NCBI GenBank assembly: GCA_030427405.1
Contig: JAUHXK010000002.1
Span: 62,001 to 126,000, forward strand
Reading direction: 5' to 3'
DNA from: Alphaproteobacteria bacterium
GTDB lineage: Bacteria; Pseudomonadota; Alphaproteobacteria; Rhodobacterales; Rhodobacteraceae
Length of the DNA: 64,000 bases
Part shown: in pieces, positions 25,984 through 35,067 of the stretch
Position numbering within the stretch: position 1 is the first letter of the stretch
Layout: each line of letters opens with the position of its first letter
Made by a program: the position numbers and the translations under genes
The notes under the pieces: model-generated
The model's database searches: none
What the model was told of the DNA's origin: nothing
Seen by the model: the letters and a program-made list of their open reading frames with translations, nothing else

Positions 25984-26433
25984 GTGACCCGCTTTTGTGA
26001 CAATGGCTGCCTTGAGCTGAGCTTTCCTGCCGCCGAGGCAGATGCAAGCAGCGGCATCGCGACTCTCAGCGCTCGGCTGACAGAGCACGGGCTGCCCCAA
26101 CACAGGGCAGGAGATGTGAAGATCGCGTTGGCCGAAGCAATCAACAACGTTGTCGAACATGCCTATTCGGATGTTGCGCCCGCTGCGGTGCAAGTGACCT
26201 GCTGTTTGTGCAAGGACACGCTGAAGGTCCTGATTTCGGACACCGGAAAACCCCTGCCGGGCCTGCAGCCGCCCGACGGGATACCATCAGAGATTGGGTC
26301 CACGATCCAGGACCTGCCCGAGGGCGGGTTCGGCTGGTTCCTGATTCGCGAACTGACCCGTGAAATCCGATACCGGCGACGGCGCGGTCAGAACGAGCTG
26401 ACATTGTTGTTCGACCTGCGCGACCCAGGCTAA
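25984..26433 (+). CDS. Anti-sigma regulatory kinase (RsbW-like HATPase)
   Basis: This 149-residue GHKL ATPase has an N-box EAINNVVEHAY (about 48-58), the G1 stretch LISDTGKPLPG (about 82-92) and GGFGWFLIREL (about 118-128). It should phosphorylate the STAS protein upstream and bind a sigma factor or other target. The GTG start has GGAG about ten bases ahead. Its true partner is unknown because no sigma factor lies nearby. Confidence 0.86.
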   Translation: MTRFCDNGCLELSFPAAEADASSGIATLSARLTEHGLPQHRAGDVKIALAEAINNVVEHAYSDVAPAAVQVTCCLCKDTLKVLISDTGKPLPGLQPPDGIPSEIGSTIQDLPEGGFGWFLIRELTREIRYRRRRGQNELTLLFDLRDPG

Positions 26434-26494
26434 CTGGCCACAATAACGCCCAGATCGGACCATTGTCGCGCCTCAATGGACCTTCATACAGACA

Positions 26495-26560
26495 GGGTAG
26501 CTCAGATAGCTTCCCTCGGCGCCATGTGTCACAGCCCCCACCCAGTGAACGGCGCCGAGG
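26495..26560 (+). promoter_or_regulatory. Structured leader upstream of gamma-glutamyltransferase
   Basis: Two adjacent stems are visible: GGGTAGCT/AGCTTCCC (26495-26502 and 26508-26515, one mismatch) and a perfect 10-bp stem CCTCGGCGCC/GGCGCCGAGG (26514-26523 and 26551-26560) around a 27-base loop. They share two bases, so they compete slightly. No T-run follows, so a simple terminator is unlikely; a leader element for the gene 75 bp downstream is the suggestion. Confidence 0.45.
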
Positions 26561-26635
26561 ACCTCTCCCTCCCGATACGACTGGACATTGCCCCGACGGG
26601 GTTTAGTGTCGTGCTGTTCCAAGGGGATCCTGACA

Positions 26636-28213
26636 ATGCGAGATTTTCACAGGCCGGGCCGGTCCGAGGTGTTGGCAACGCAAGGGATGTGCGCAACCTC
26701 TCATCCGTTGGCGGCCAAGGTGGCGCTGGATATTCTGGCCGACGGCGGCAACGCCATGGACGCCGCCATCGCCGGAGCGGTTCTTTTGGGCATTTGCGAG
26801 CCTCAGATGACCGGAATAGGCGGGGATTGTTTTGTTCTGTATAACCGCGCCGGAGAGGACGAAGTTCGCGGCCTGAACGGGTCGGGCCGGGCCCCGGTGG
26901 CGGCCGACGCGCAAATGCTGCGCGACCGCGGCCTGACCTCGGTGCCACTGCACGGCCCCGAAGCGGTTACAATCCCCGGTGCTGTCGACGCATTCTGCCA
27001 CCTGGCCCAGACCGAAGGGCGGCTGGGCCTTGCGGCGCTGTTGCAACCGGCAATCCACTACGCCGAGGAAGGCGTCCCCGTCGCGCCGCGCGTTGCCTTC
27101 GACTGGGCCGATGACGCAGAGGTTTTGCAAGGCGCGGCCCTCCAGCATTTTCTGATTGATGGCCGGGCACCTCGTGTCGGGCAGATATTCCGGGCCCCGC
27201 AGCAGGCAGAGGTATTGCGCCGCATCGCACGACACGGGCGCGACGCGTTTTACACGGGCGAAATTGCGGACGACATGATTGCGGCCCTTGCGGAACGGGG
27301 CGGTGTCCATACCGCCGCGGATTTTGCCAATACCGAATGCACCCCCACTGTGCCGATTGCCGGATCCTATAACGGTGTCGAACTGCTGGAGCACCCGCCA
27401 AACGGCCAGGGGGCCACTGCGATCCTGTTGCTTGGTATTCTGAAACATTTCGATCTGGAAAAGCTCGACCCCTTTGGCGCGGAACGCGTGCATATCGAAG
27501 CCGAGGCAACCAAGCTGGCCTATGATGCACGCAACCGGTTCATCGCGGACCCCGACATGTCCGCGCGGACCGAACAGTTTCTTGCCCCAGAAACCGCCGC
27601 GCGTCTGGCTGACCTGATTGACCCGCGCCGGGTTATCCCCGCTGCGGCACCGCTGACAGAGGCCGTTCACAAGGACACGGTCTATATCACCGTTGTTGAC
27701 CGGGACCGGATGTCGGTTTCGCTGATCTATTCGATCTATCACGGGTTCGGCTCGGGCATCGCCTCTGACAAGTTCGGGATTCTCCTGCAAAATCGCGGCG
27801 CCGGGTTCACCTTGGAACCGGGGCATCCCAACCAATTGGGCGGTGGAAAACGCCCCATGCACACGATCATCCCCGGTATGTTGCGCACCAATGGAAAGGT
27901 AACGATGCCATTTGGTGTCATGGGCGGGGCGTATCAGCCCGCTGGACATGCGCGCCTGCTGACCAACCTTGTCGATCATGACCTGGGTTTGCAGCACAGC
28001 ATTGTTGCGCCGCGCGCCTTTGCCGACGGTGCGGTCCTGAAACTGGAAAGCGGCTTTGCGCCACAGGTCGGGAAACAATTGTCCGAATTAGGGCATACTG
28101 TTGTCACGCCCAACGCGCCTATCGGGGGTGCCCAGGCTATTCGAATCCGGGCAGACGGGGTTCTGCAAGGCGCCAGCGACCCGCGCAAGGATGGGTGCGC
28201 CCTGGGGTATTGA
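26636..28213 (+). CDS. Gamma-glutamyltransferase family protein
   Basis: This 525-residue Ntn-hydrolase precursor self-cleaves before Thr348 (HKDTVYITVVD), which becomes the nucleophile of the small subunit. The N-terminal GMCATSHPLAAKVALDILAD and the C-terminal QPAGHARLLTNLVD also fit. It would hydrolyse or transfer gamma-glutamyl groups. No signal peptide is seen, so it may be cytoplasmic, unlike E. coli Ggt. AAGGGG precedes the ATG. Homologues in this clade sometimes act on other amides, so substrate is uncertain. Confidence 0.86.
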   Translation: MRDFHRPGRSEVLATQGMCATSHPLAAKVALDILADGGNAMDAAIAGAVLLGICEPQMTGIGGDCFVLYNRAGEDEVRGLNGSGRAPVAADAQMLRDRGLTSVPLHGPEAVTIPGAVDAFCHLAQTEGRLGLAALLQPAIHYAEEGVPVAPRVAFDWADDAEVLQGAALQHFLIDGRAPRVGQIFRAPQQAEVLRRIARHGRDAFYTGEIADDMIAALAERGGVHTAADFANTECTPTVPIAGSYNGVELLEHPPNGQGATAILLLGILKHFDLEKLDPFGAERVHIEAEATKLAYDARNRFIADPDMSARTEQFLAPETAARLADLIDPRRVIPAAAPLTEAVHKDTVYITVVDRDRMSVSLIYSIYHGFGSGIASDKFGILLQNRGAGFTLEPGHPNQLGGGKRPMHTIIPGMLRTNGKVTMPFGVMGGAYQPAGHARLLTNLVDHDLGLQHSIVAPRAFADGAVLKLESGFAPQVGKQLSELGHTVVTPNAPIGGAQAIRIRADGVLQGASDPRKDGCALGY

Positions 28214-28239
28214 CGCTCCGTCGGCGCGTCCGCACCGTA

Positions 28240-28566
28240 TCAGTTCAACTGAAAATGCAGCGGGTACGATCCGTCTTCGAAAGGACCGAACATGTTGGGA
28301 ATATCCGGGTGGTCCACAGGTTCGCCAGACTGGTCAGCGATCAGGTTTTGTTCAGAAACATAAGCCACATAGAAGGATTGGTCGTTCTCGGCCAGCAGGT
28401 GATAGAACGGCTGATCCTTGATTGGACGACTGTCTTCCGGGATCGCCTGATACCATTCTTCTGTATTCGCAAATTCCGGGTCCACGTCAAAAATCACCCC
28501 TCGGAAGGGATGTTTCTTATGGCGAACCACCTGACCCAGGCGGTACTTGGCATGTGTCTTCAGCAT
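28240..28566 (-). CDS. hspQ: Heat shock protein HspQ
   Basis: This 108-residue YccV-like protein contains YRLGQVVRHKKHPFRGVIFD near the N terminus and FYHLLAENDQSFYVAYVSEQNL in the second half, matching HspQ. In enterobacteria HspQ binds hemimethylated DNA and stimulates Lon. I chose the ATG at 28566, with GGGGGC eight bases ahead, over an earlier ATG that adds an unrelated segment. It lies convergent with gamma-glutamyltransferase. Confidence 0.88.
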   Translation of the reverse strand: MLKTHAKYRLGQVVRHKKHPFRGVIFDVDPEFANTEEWYQAIPEDSRPIKDQPFYHLLAENDQSFYVAYVSEQNLIADQSGEPVDHPDIPNMFGPFEDGSYPLHFQLN

Positions 28567-28646
28567 TGTTTCAGCCCCCAAACCATTTACTACCTCTTTC
28601 CGCACCGGAATGCCAATCATTGATCTGAAAATCAGGGAAACAGTCT

Positions 28647-29528
28647 GTGAACCTCGTCCTAACAGTGTTTGAAATCGTCGCGCCTGTCTTTCTGTTGGCA
28701 GGGGTCGGGTATGCCTGGGTCAGGCTGGGTTTCGAATACCGCCTGCAATTCGTGACCCGGTTTGCCATGACCCTTGCGGTTCCAAGCCTGATATTCGTGG
28801 CTTTGATGCAAACCGATATTCCCGGCGGCGAACTGTCCCGCTTTACGCTGGCGGCGTTCCTGGTCAACGGGGCGCTGGCGGTTGGGTTCTGGCTGATCGC
28901 GCGGGGGGCGCATCTGGACCAGAGAACGTATCTGGCGCCGCTGATATTCGGAAATACCGGGAATGTGGGGATACCGATATGCATGTTCGCATTCGGGCAG
29001 GCCGGACTGGGATATGCAGTCGTGTTCCTGGCGGTCACGGCGTTGTTGTCGTTCACCCTTGGCATCTATCTAGTGGCGGGCAAGGGGTCGATCACCAAGG
29101 TCATCCGGGAACCGATGGTCTGGGCGACCCTGCTGGGCGCGCTGTTCCTATGGCGCGGCTGGCAAACGCCGGTCTTTCTGACCAACACGCTGGACCTGTT
29201 GGGTCAGATGGCCATCCCGCTGATGCTGATCACCTTGGGCGTCGCGATTGCGCGCCTGTCGACGCAAAAGCTGGGGCAGGCCGTTTGGCTGTCTTTTTTG
29301 AAACTTGTGGTTTGTTTCACACTGGGATGGCTTTTGGCGCTGGCATTCGGCCTGGACGACGTCGCCTTTGGCGTTCTTGTTTTGCAGGCCTGCATGCCGG
29401 TGGCGGTCACCTCGTACCTGTTGGCCGAGCGTTTCGACGCCGACGCAGATGCCGTTGCCGGTATGGTGATGGTCTCGACCGCATTGTCGGTTGGCGCACT
29501 TTCGGTCATCCTGGCTATTGTTTTGTAA
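28647..29528 (+). CDS. AEC-family auxin efflux-type carrier
   Basis: This 293-residue inner-membrane protein has about ten predicted helices and the AEC pattern: FGNTGNVGIPICMFAFGQAG in the middle and LQACMPVAVTSYLLAERF near the C terminus. Family carriers export organic acids such as malate. The GTG start has AGGGA about ten bases ahead. It diverges from hspQ and is not in an evident operon. Confidence 0.86.
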   Translation: MNLVLTVFEIVAPVFLLAGVGYAWVRLGFEYRLQFVTRFAMTLAVPSLIFVALMQTDIPGGELSRFTLAAFLVNGALAVGFWLIARGAHLDQRTYLAPLIFGNTGNVGIPICMFAFGQAGLGYAVVFLAVTALLSFTLGIYLVAGKGSITKVIREPMVWATLLGALFLWRGWQTPVFLTNTLDLLGQMAIPLMLITLGVAIARLSTQKLGQAVWLSFLKLVVCFTLGWLLALAFGLDDVAFGVLVLQACMPVAVTSYLLAERFDADADAVAGMVMVSTALSVGALSVILAIVL

Positions 29529-29600
29529 CGAAAGTGATTTCCTCAAAGCTCAATCTGCGCTAGAATGTCGGAAAAAATCGGCCCGAGGCATACGAGGCAC

Positions 29601-30182
29601 ATGAGCAGACTTCTTTTCGTACTCTTCGGGGTGCTGCTTTTGGCATCCTGTGGGGGTGGGTCGCAACGCCCGCCCAGCAACCTGAACAACGCGTGCAGCA
29701 TCGCACGCGAACGCCCCGATTACATCAAGGCGTTCAAAAGCACCGAGCGTAAATGGGGCATTCCCGTTCACGTTCAGATGGCGACCATCTACCAGGAAAG
29801 CCGTTACAAGCACGACGCGCGCACGCCGCATAAATATGTGTTGGGTGTAATTCCGATGGGCCGACAAAGCAGCGCCTATGGCTTCAGCCAGGCCCTGGAC
29901 GGCACCTGGGAGCAATACCAGCGGGAAACGGGGAAACGCCGCGCCAAGCGGGACCGCATCCGGGACGCGTCGGACTTCATGGGCTGGTACATGAACAAAA
30001 GCTATGAACGCAACGGAATCCACCCGGCGGATACGCGCAACCAGTATCTGGCCTATCACGAAGGTCACACTGGATATGCGCGCGGCAGCTACAACAGCAA
30101 GTCATGGCTTTTGAACGTTGCCAATGACGTTGACGCGCGCGCGCAACGGTACCAGGCGCAGCTGGCCAGCTGTCGTCACTGA
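29601..30182 (+). CDS. Transglycosylase-like (SLT) lipoprotein
   Basis: This 193-residue lipoprotein has the lipobox LLLASC (Cys17) and an SLT-like lysozyme fold with IYQESRYKHDAR, SSAYGFSQALDGTW and a YHEGHTGYARG segment. It probably cleaves peptidoglycan from the outer membrane. I chose the ATG at 29601, which starts the signal peptide, over an ATG 12 codons upstream. The end faces the lolA terminator, whose stem it can share. Confidence 0.85.
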   Translation: MSRLLFVLFGVLLLASCGGGSQRPPSNLNNACSIARERPDYIKAFKSTERKWGIPVHVQMATIYQESRYKHDARTPHKYVLGVIPMGRQSSAYGFSQALDGTWEQYQRETGKRRAKRDRIRDASDFMGWYMNKSYERNGIHPADTRNQYLAYHEGHTGYARGSYNSKSWLLNVANDVDARAQRYQAQLASCRH

Positions 30183-30191
30183 GCCGGGAAA

Positions 30192-30229
30192 CAAAAAAAA
30201 ACGGGCGGATCAGCGGTCGTCTGATCCGC
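30192..30229 (-). terminator. lolA terminator overlapping the stop codon
   Basis: GCGGATCAG (30205-30213) pairs with CTGATCCGC (30221-30229) around a 7-base loop; on the minus strand CCG and a run of nine T follow. The lolA stop (30210-30212) lies within the stem, so the last codons also encode the terminator. Confidence 0.85.
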
Positions 30230-30806
30230 TGCGCGTCTTTTTGGAGAACAGGTTCTGGTTCAGGGTTCCGCCGGTAGTCAGGGGCCCCAAAAGAACGGTT
30301 GTCTGCGTCCCTGCGTTGTCATGAATGACCCATTTCCGCAACTCGATCGGATCGCCTGTGAACATCAGTTCGATCCGGCCTGTTTCGGGGTTCTTTGGGT
30401 CTTGCGCGGTCACAACCGTTGCGGTGCCGTCAAAATCGTGCCCCACAACCATATTGGCCTGACCCAAGTTGACGTTTCGGCTTAGCACCAGCGAAAGCGG
30501 TGTCCTCTTGAGCGGGTATTGTTCCGGCGGCTGGTTGGATTTCGGGTCAAAGATCATCACCGTACCCGCCTGGGCAAGGACCACTGCGCTGGTCGGTGGA
30601 TCGTATTCGAAACGCATCTTGCCGGGCCGCTGCAGCCAGAGCTTTCCGGTGCTCAACGACCCGTCGTCATTGACCTGCGTGAACGTGGTCTGAACCGTCT
30701 TGAGCTGGTTCAGATAGTTCGAGATCGCGGACAGGGGCAGCTTTTCGGCGGCCCAGGCCGCCGGAGCAGCCAGGGTAAGGGCAAGGGCAAAGGCAATCTG
30801 TTTCAT
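30210..30806 (-). CDS. lolA: Outer-membrane lipoprotein carrier LolA
   Basis: This 198-residue periplasmic protein begins with a signal peptide (MKQIAFALALTLAAPAAWA) and has the LolA core with KLWLQRPGKMRFEYDPP. It shuttles lipoproteins from LolCDE to the outer membrane. The window encodes several lipoproteins it may serve. It follows ftsK by 40 bp on the same strand. Its last codons lie in the terminator hairpin. Confidence 0.88.
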   Translation of the reverse strand: MKQIAFALALTLAAPAAWAAEKLPLSAISNYLNQLKTVQTTFTQVNDDGSLSTGKLWLQRPGKMRFEYDPPTSAVVLAQAGTVMIFDPKSNQPPEQYPLKRTPLSLVLSRNVNLGQANMVVGHDFDGTATVVTAQDPKNPETGRIELMFTGDPIELRKWVIHDNAGTQTTVLLGPLTTGGTLNQNLFSKKTRSGSDDR

Positions 30807-30846
30807 GATATTGCAGATATGCACTCTGCCCCCGTTTGGGAATGCC

Positions 30847-33762
30847 CTATTGTTCGGGCACCAGAATTTCGCGCTTGCCGACATGGTTGGCCGGCGAAAC
30901 TACGCCTTCGTCTTCCATCTGTTCGACCAAGCGCGCGGCCTTGTTGTACCCAATGGCCAGTTTTCGCTGAATGTACGAGGTAGAGCATTTGCGATCCTTG
31001 ATCACGATAGCCACCGCCTGATCATACAGCGCGTCTTCTCCGTTCGTGTTGCCACCGGTATTCAGGCCCAGGACGGCGTCGATATTGTCGGCCTTTTCAT
31101 CTGCCGGGCCTTCGACAACACCCCCGACATAATCCGGCGGCCCGAACTGCTTGAGGTGGTTGACCACTTCTTCAACCTCTTCATCCGAGACAAACGGACC
31201 ATGGCAGCGGGTGATCTTGGCGCCGCCCGCCATGTAAAGCATATCGCCCTGCCCCAGCAGTTGCTCGGCCCCCATTTCGCCCAGAATGGTCCGGCTGTCG
31301 ACTTTCGAGGTAACCTGGAATGAGATCCGGGTGGGGAAGTTCGCCTTGATCGTGCCGGTGATCACGTCGACCGAGGGGCGCTGTGTTGCCATGATCAGGT
31401 GAATGCCCGAGGCCCGCGCCATTTGCGCCAGTCGCTGGATGCAGGCTTCGATCTCTTTGCCCGCGACCATCATCAGGTCGGCCATCTCGTCTACGATGAC
31501 AACGATATAGGGCATCGCCTTGGGTTCGAATTCTTCGGTTTCGAACATTGGCTCTCCGGTCTCGTCATCGAAACCGGTCTGGACCGTGCGGCTGAACATC
31601 TCGCCCTTGTCCAGCGCGTCCTTCACGCGGCCATTATAACCCGCGATGTTTCGCACGCCCATCTTGGACATTTTGCGATAGCGGTCCTCCATCTCGCCCA
31701 CGACCCATTTCAAGGCGACAACCGCCTTTTTCGGGTCTGTCACAACCGGAGACAGCAGGTGCGGAATGCCATCATAGACGGACAGTTCCAGCATCTTGGG
31801 GTCGATCATAATCAAGCGGCATTCATCCGGCGTCAGCTTATAAAGCAGCGACAGGATCATCGTGTTGATTGCAACGGATTTACCCGACCCGGTGGTACCC
31901 GCGATCAGCAGGTGAGGCATCTTGGCCAGGTTGGCCACGACGGATTCGCCACCGATATCCTTGCCCAGCGCCAGCGGCAGCGCCTGGTTGCCATCGCCAA
32001 AGTCCCGGCTGGCCAGAATCTCCCGCAGAACCACCATTTCGCGGTTCTCGTTGGGCAGTTCGATCCCGATTACCGAGCGGCCCGGCAAGGTCGAAACCCG
32101 TGCCGACAGCGCAGACATCGAGCGGGCGATGTCATCGGCCAGACCAATCACGCGGCTGGCTTTCAGACCCGGCGCGGGCTCAAGCTCGTACATCGTGACG
32201 ACCGGACCGGGGCGCACGCTGACGATCTCGCCTTTGACGCCGTAATCATCCAGCACGTTTTCCAGCATCCGCGCGTTTTCCTCCAGCGCCTCATCGCTGA
32301 GGTGATGGCGCTGAATGGCCGATGGGTTGGACAACAAACCCAGCGGCGGCAATTCGAAATCCGAATGCCGTTCTTCAAAGGACAAGGCAGGCTGAGCCTC
32401 GGCCTGGGCCCGCCGCGACGGCAGGACATTGCGGCGCACGGGTTGGGCGACCACCGGCTTGCGCGGTTCGGCAGCGGGTATCTTCATTGCCTGCCGCGGG
32501 ATCTGGGGGTCTTCGAAAACCGCCTCGTCATCTTCGTCCGGTTCCTGCACTGCGGGCGGTGTGTCGGCGCGCAATTCCTGAACAGATGGGTCCTGCGGTT
32601 CGGTCCATTCCTGCACATCAGGGGCAGACACTGTCGGTTCCGGCGGCAGCCCGGCTGCGGTCAATGGCGGCTCGGGCGGTAATTGCCCCGGTTGCTGAGC
32701 GCTCAGGATCAGCGGATCAGGACCGCGCCCACGCCCCTTGGTCAGCGGGCGATCGGGGTCTGGAACCGGCGCCATTTCACCAGTCGCCACCTTGCGATTG
32801 CGCACGGCTGCGGAAATCTTTGACCGAATACGGTCCTCTCCCGGCATTTCGTCATACCCGTCCACCGGCTCGGGGTCGATAAGTTCGGCAACCGGCAGCG
32901 GTTCGGGTCGGCGGATCAGGGCCGGCATGCGTGCCAGCAACCCTGTTTTGGCCGCAGGCTCCTGAACAATCGGTTCCGGGTCTTCTTCGTAAAGGTCGTC
33001 ATAGGCCACTTCGTCATCGAAACTGGCCAGCGCAGGTTCGGTCCGGTCGGCCTTGCGCTCTTCCCACTGCGCCCGCCGGTCACGGGCAGCGCGGGCAGTT
33101 ACGGCCGCGCCACGGCCCAGCATGGTCATCAAGAAGTCGTAGGACATCACAAGTCCCAGCAGGAACGAGCGGAACCCGCGCTGAACGTCGGCCTTGGAAA
33201 AGCCCAGCACAAACAGGCCCAGCGCCAACATGCCCACGGCCATTGCCAGCGACATCAGCTTGACCACGAAATGGGAAGAAACCGGCAGGACCGTAAGCAA
33301 GGCCCCCATTACGGTGTCGCCGAACAGGCCGCCCAGGCCAAAACTATGCGTCGCGCGCCATTCGTCTCCGGGTACAAGCGTGGCGGCGTAGACCGATACG
33401 ATCGCGATCCAGATGGGGGCAAAGATCAGGCGCGACACGGCGCGGTCCTCGCCGAAATGTCCGGCAAAGCGAACGCCCCACCCGATCAGGACCAACGCAA
33501 TGCTCCAACTGCCCCAGCCAACGATCATGAACAAGGGCGCTGCAAGAGATGCGCCAAAACGGCCCATCCAGTTCTGCACCTGTGCGTCGGTCGACACCAT
33601 CCAGTTCGGATCGTCCGGCGTGTAGGACCAGATCATGGCCGCCGAAGCCAGGCCCAGCAGGATCAGTGCGATGCCGATCAGTTCCTTGCTGCGCCGTTCG
33701 ATTGCGGCCTGTGTGGTGCTGTCCAGCAATGGATCGCGGTTGCGCGCGTTGTAAGATGCCAT
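30847..33762 (-). CDS. ftsK: DNA translocase FtsK
   Basis: This 971-residue protein has four N-terminal membrane helices (to about residue 190), a long acidic/proline-rich linker (about 200-450), then the motor domain with Walker A AGTTGSGKS (Lys628) and Walker B IVVIVDEMADLMM, and a C-terminal gamma winged helix (VGKREILVPEQ end). It pumps DNA and coordinates dif resolution with cell division. GAGGG precedes the ATG at 33762, preferred over ATG 33780. It is 14 bp after the aminotransferase and 40 bp before lolA. Confidence 0.93.
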   Translation of the reverse strand: MASYNARNRDPLLDSTTQAAIERRSKELIGIALILLGLASAAMIWSYTPDDPNWMVSTDAQVQNWMGRFGASLAAPLFMIVGWGSWSIALVLIGWGVRFAGHFGEDRAVSRLIFAPIWIAIVSVYAATLVPGDEWRATHSFGLGGLFGDTVMGALLTVLPVSSHFVVKLMSLAMAVGMLALGLFVLGFSKADVQRGFRSFLLGLVMSYDFLMTMLGRGAAVTARAARDRRAQWEERKADRTEPALASFDDEVAYDDLYEEDPEPIVQEPAAKTGLLARMPALIRRPEPLPVAELIDPEPVDGYDEMPGEDRIRSKISAAVRNRKVATGEMAPVPDPDRPLTKGRGRGPDPLILSAQQPGQLPPEPPLTAAGLPPEPTVSAPDVQEWTEPQDPSVQELRADTPPAVQEPDEDDEAVFEDPQIPRQAMKIPAAEPRKPVVAQPVRRNVLPSRRAQAEAQPALSFEERHSDFELPPLGLLSNPSAIQRHHLSDEALEENARMLENVLDDYGVKGEIVSVRPGPVVTMYELEPAPGLKASRVIGLADDIARSMSALSARVSTLPGRSVIGIELPNENREMVVLREILASRDFGDGNQALPLALGKDIGGESVVANLAKMPHLLIAGTTGSGKSVAINTMILSLLYKLTPDECRLIMIDPKMLELSVYDGIPHLLSPVVTDPKKAVVALKWVVGEMEDRYRKMSKMGVRNIAGYNGRVKDALDKGEMFSRTVQTGFDDETGEPMFETEEFEPKAMPYIVVIVDEMADLMMVAGKEIEACIQRLAQMARASGIHLIMATQRPSVDVITGTIKANFPTRISFQVTSKVDSRTILGEMGAEQLLGQGDMLYMAGGAKITRCHGPFVSDEEVEEVVNHLKQFGPPDYVGGVVEGPADEKADNIDAVLGLNTGGNTNGEDALYDQAVAIVIKDRKCSTSYIQRKLAIGYNKAARLVEQMEDEGVVSPANHVGKREILVPEQ

Positions 33763-33776
33763 TTTGCCCTCGTACC

Positions 33777-34958
33777 TCACGAATAGACACAGTCGCGAAG
33801 CGTGCTAAGCCCGCGCTGCATCTCTGTTTTTGGGGCCACCAGCGCGACCCTGATAAATTCTTCGCCCGGGTTCTGGCCCGGATCACCTTGTGAAAGATAT
33901 GCGCCGGGCAGGACACGGACACCGGTTTCCTGCCACAGCTTCAATGCCGTTTCTTCGCCGTTATCCACCGGCAGCCACAGAAAGAACCCCGCCTCGGGCG
34001 GCATATAGCCCTGAACATCGGCAAAGACCTGATCTGCGATGGCGTATTTCTCTTGGTACAGGGCACGGTTTTCCGCCACATGCACCTCGTCGGACCAGAC
34101 GCGCGCGGCGGCGGCCTGCAAAGGCAGCGGCAACGGAGCCCCCGCATAATTGCGCAACTGCTTGACCCGTTTGATCGTTTCGGGGCCGCCTGCAATCAGG
34201 CCCGATCGCAGCCCTGCAAGGTTCGACCGTTTGGACAGCGAGTTGAACAGCGTGATCCGCTCAGGATCGGCGCCCAGCTCTTTCGCCACGGTCAGAACAC
34301 CGGTGGGGGCCGCATCGCGATAAATTTCTGAATAGCATTCATCGGCAAAGATGCGGAAATCGTATTTCTCGGCCAGCCCGATCAGATCGGCCCAGTAATC
34401 GCGCGATGCAACCGCGCCCTGCGGATTGGCAGGCGAACAGATATAGGCCACGGCGGTGCGGTTCAGCACATCCTCGGGCAATCCGGCATAGTCGGGCAAA
34501 TGCCCGGTGGCTGCTGTTGCCGGCACAAAAACAGGCTGCGCCCCAACCGAGATCGATGCCACCATATAGACCTGATAGAACGGGTTCGGACACAAAATAA
34601 CCGGCTGCTGGCCGTTCTTCTGTTCCGGGCACAGCGCCATCGCCGCGTTATACAGCCCCTCGCGCGTGCCGTTGAGGGCCATGATACTGGTGTCGGGGTC
34701 CATCTCGACGCCATAACGTCGGTTGATCCAGCCAGAAATGGCCGCGCGCAAGTCAGGCGACCCCTCGTTCGGCGGGTATCCCTGAAACCCGGCCGCGTTT
34801 TCCATGATGACATCCGTCACCCATGCCGGAAAGGCGTGTTTGGGCTCTCCGATGGTCATGTGAATAACGTCACCGCCCGGCTTGTGATGATCAAGCAGGG
34901 CGCGCAAACGCGGGAATGCATAGGCCGGTAGGTCCGAAAACCGCTCGGGGAAATTCAT
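33777..34958 (-). CDS. Class I/II PLP aminotransferase (possible DapC)
   Basis: This 393-residue fold-type I aminotransferase binds PLP through Lys243 in SLSKRSNLAGLRSGLI. Other motifs are SPANPQGAVA and DECYSEIY. Similarity in pattern to succinyldiaminopimelate aminotransferase (DapC) would place it in lysine and peptidoglycan synthesis, matching dapA in this window. Aspartate/aromatic-type specificity is the alternative. It precedes ftsK by 14 bp, an apparent operon aminotransferase-ftsK-lolA. Confidence 0.8.
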   Translation of the reverse strand: MNFPERFSDLPAYAFPRLRALLDHHKPGGDVIHMTIGEPKHAFPAWVTDVIMENAAGFQGYPPNEGSPDLRAAISGWINRRYGVEMDPDTSIMALNGTREGLYNAAMALCPEQKNGQQPVILCPNPFYQVYMVASISVGAQPVFVPATAATGHLPDYAGLPEDVLNRTAVAYICSPANPQGAVASRDYWADLIGLAEKYDFRIFADECYSEIYRDAAPTGVLTVAKELGADPERITLFNSLSKRSNLAGLRSGLIAGGPETIKRVKQLRNYAGAPLPLPLQAAAARVWSDEVHVAENRALYQEKYAIADQVFADVQGYMPPEAGFFLWLPVDNGEETALKLWQETGVRVLPGAYLSQGDPGQNPGEEFIRVALVAPKTEMQRGLSTLRDCVYS

Positions 34959-35067
34959 AACAACTGCCTCAATACCGGGATCATTTTCGCCCCGTTTGCC
35001 AGATAGGTTACAGATCGCACACCGCTTCGTCCAGACAAAGAGGTTCCGAATCAGGGGATTGTGGCAT

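Noticed and set aside
26495..26515. GGTAGCTCAG-like string resembling a tRNA D-arm
   Set aside because: No acceptor, anticodon or TPsiC arm follows; the bases fit a simple hairpin instead.
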